Shown: positions 4,679-5,385 of the stretch, one piece after another
Numbering within the stretch: position 1 is the first letter of the stretch
Layout: every line of letters begins with the position of its first letter
NCBI RefSeq assembly: GCF_900115045.1
Contig: NZ_FOVC01000022.1
Coordinates: 1 to 5,385, forward strand
DNA: 5,385 nucleotides
Direction: 5' to 3'
Source of the DNA: Izhakiella capsodis
GTDB lineage: Bacteria > Pseudomonadota > Gammaproteobacteria > Enterobacterales > Enterobacteriaceae
Position numbers and translations under genes: made by a program
Notes under the pieces: model-generated
What the model was told of the DNA's origin: nothing
Databases searched by the model: none
What the model saw: the letters and a program-made list of their open reading frames with translations, nothing else

Positions 4679-5385
4679 ATGGCTAAAGAGCAATTTCAAC
4701 GTAACAAACTGCACGTAAACGTGGGTACCATCGGTCACGTTGACCACGGTAAAACCACTCTGACTGCTGCAATCACCACTGTTCTGTCTAAAAAGTTTGG
4801 CGGACAGGCTCGTGCGTTTGATCAGATCGATAATGCGCCGGAAGAAAAGGCACGTGGTATTACCATCAACACGTCTCACGTTGAATATGAAACCCCGACC
4901 CGTCACTATGCGCACGTTGACTGCCCGGGACACGCTGACTATGTGAAAAACATGATCACCGGTGCTGCCCAGATGGACGGCGCGATCCTGGTTGTCGCGG
5001 CGACTGACGGCCCGATGCCGCAGACGCGTGAGCACATCCTGCTGGGTCGCCAGGTTGGTGTTCCTTACATCATCGTGTTCCTGAACAAGTGTGACATGGT
5101 TGATGATGAAGAGCTGCTGGAACTGGTTGAAATGGAAGTGCGTGAGCTGCTGTCAGCTTATGATTTCCCCGGAGACGACACGCCAATCGTACGCGGTTCT
5201 GCGCTGAAAGCGCTGGAAGGCGACGCAGCGTGGGAAGAGAAAATCATTGAGCTGGCGGGCTACCTGGATACCTACATCCCGGATCCGCAGCGTGCAATCG
5301 ACCTGCCGTTCCTGCTGCCGATCGAAGACGTATTCTCTATCTCCGGCCGCGGTACCGTGGTAACCGGTCGTGTAGAGCGCGGCAT
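4679..5385 (+). CDS. tufB: translation elongation factor Tu, 5' part (cut by window end)
   Basis: EF-Tu is the GTPase that brings aminoacyl-tRNA to the ribosomal A site. The frame is open from ATG 4679 to the window end, giving 235 of the usual about 394 residues, so the gene is partial only because the window stops. The G-domain motifs are complete (numbering with Met1): P-loop GHVDHGKT (19-26), switch I RGITIN (59-64) with Thr62, DCPGH (81-85) with catalytic His85, NKCD (136-139) and SAL (174-176). Domain 2 begins about residue 205, and the GTVVTGRVE block is visible at the end. The start is supported by GAGGG (4667-4671) and by family alignment. Codon use is strongly biased (CTG, CGT, GGT, GTT), typical of a very highly expressed gene. 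The N-terminus (MAKEQFQRNKLHVNVG) is unusual: Leu11 replaces a normally conserved proline. Linkage to four tRNAs identifies it as tufB rather than the tufA of the str operon. Confidence 0.97.
   Translation, partial: MAKEQFQRNKLHVNVGTIGHVDHGKTTLTAAITTVLSKKFGGQARAFDQIDNAPEEKARGITINTSHVEYETPTRHYAHVDCPGHADYVKNMITGAAQMDGAILVVAATDGPMPQTREHILLGRQVGVPYIIVFLNKCDMVDDEELLELVEMEVRELLSAYDFPGDDTPIVRGSALKALEGDAAWEEKIIELAGYLDTYIPDPQRAIDLPFLLPIEDVFSISGRGTVVTGRVERG

Noticed and set aside
4673..5035. 120-codon minus-strand open frame opposite tufB
   Set aside because: Long antisense frames are a known by-product of the strong codon bias of tuf genes; the sense strand is unmistakable EF-Tu.

Overview
The window is chromosomal DNA from a gammaproteobacterium of the order Enterobacterales. 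The evidence is a 120-nt 5S rRNA almost identical to that of E. coli, MurB/BirA/CoaA proteins that align nearly end to end with their E. coli counterparts, and a gene order I know from the E. coli rrnB region: rRNA operon end, murB, birA, coaA (opposite strand), thrU-tyrU-glyT-thrT, tufB. Divergence in the non-essential parts of the proteins and in the spacers argues against Escherichia/Salmonella itself and for another genus of the order. I cannot name the genus from the sequence alone.

Layout. Positions 1-313 hold the last 40 nt of 23S rRNA, a processing spacer, 5S rRNA and a strong rho-independent terminator; no tRNA follows the 5S. After a 215-nt spacer come murB (529-1566) and birA (1563-2522), which share an ATGA stop/start overlap and form a translationally coupled pair. 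coaA (2617-3567) is convergent on the minus strand. Its start has no Shine-Dalgarno of its own, but a seven-codon upstream ORF with a good Shine-Dalgarno runs into it through another ATGA overlap. The 3588-4018 spacer separates two divergent units. It carries possible leader structures for coaA and, on the other side, a Fis-type site, an A/T-rich UP-like block and a near-consensus stable-RNA promoter. That promoter drives four tRNAs (Thr-TGT, Tyr-GTA, Gly-TCC, Thr-GGT) and the EF-Tu gene tufB, which is cut by the window end after 235 codons.

Functionally this is core housekeeping: ribosomal RNA, peptidoglycan precursor synthesis (MurB), biotin ligation and biotin-operon repression (BirA), the committed step of coenzyme A synthesis (CoaA), and a tRNA/elongation-factor operon whose promoter looks built for growth-rate and stringent control. 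tRNA and EF-Tu in one transcript matches their joint role in the EF-Tu:GTP:aminoacyl-tRNA complex.

I see no mobile element, CRISPR array, defence system, toxin-antitoxin pair or other accessory module, and no evidence of a previously undescribed system. The observations worth a second look are small: the upstream ORF coupled to coaA, a terminator-like hairpin upstream of coaA, paired stem-loops in the tyrU-glyT spacer, compensatory tRNA stem changes, and some unusual residues at the N-terminus of EF-Tu.
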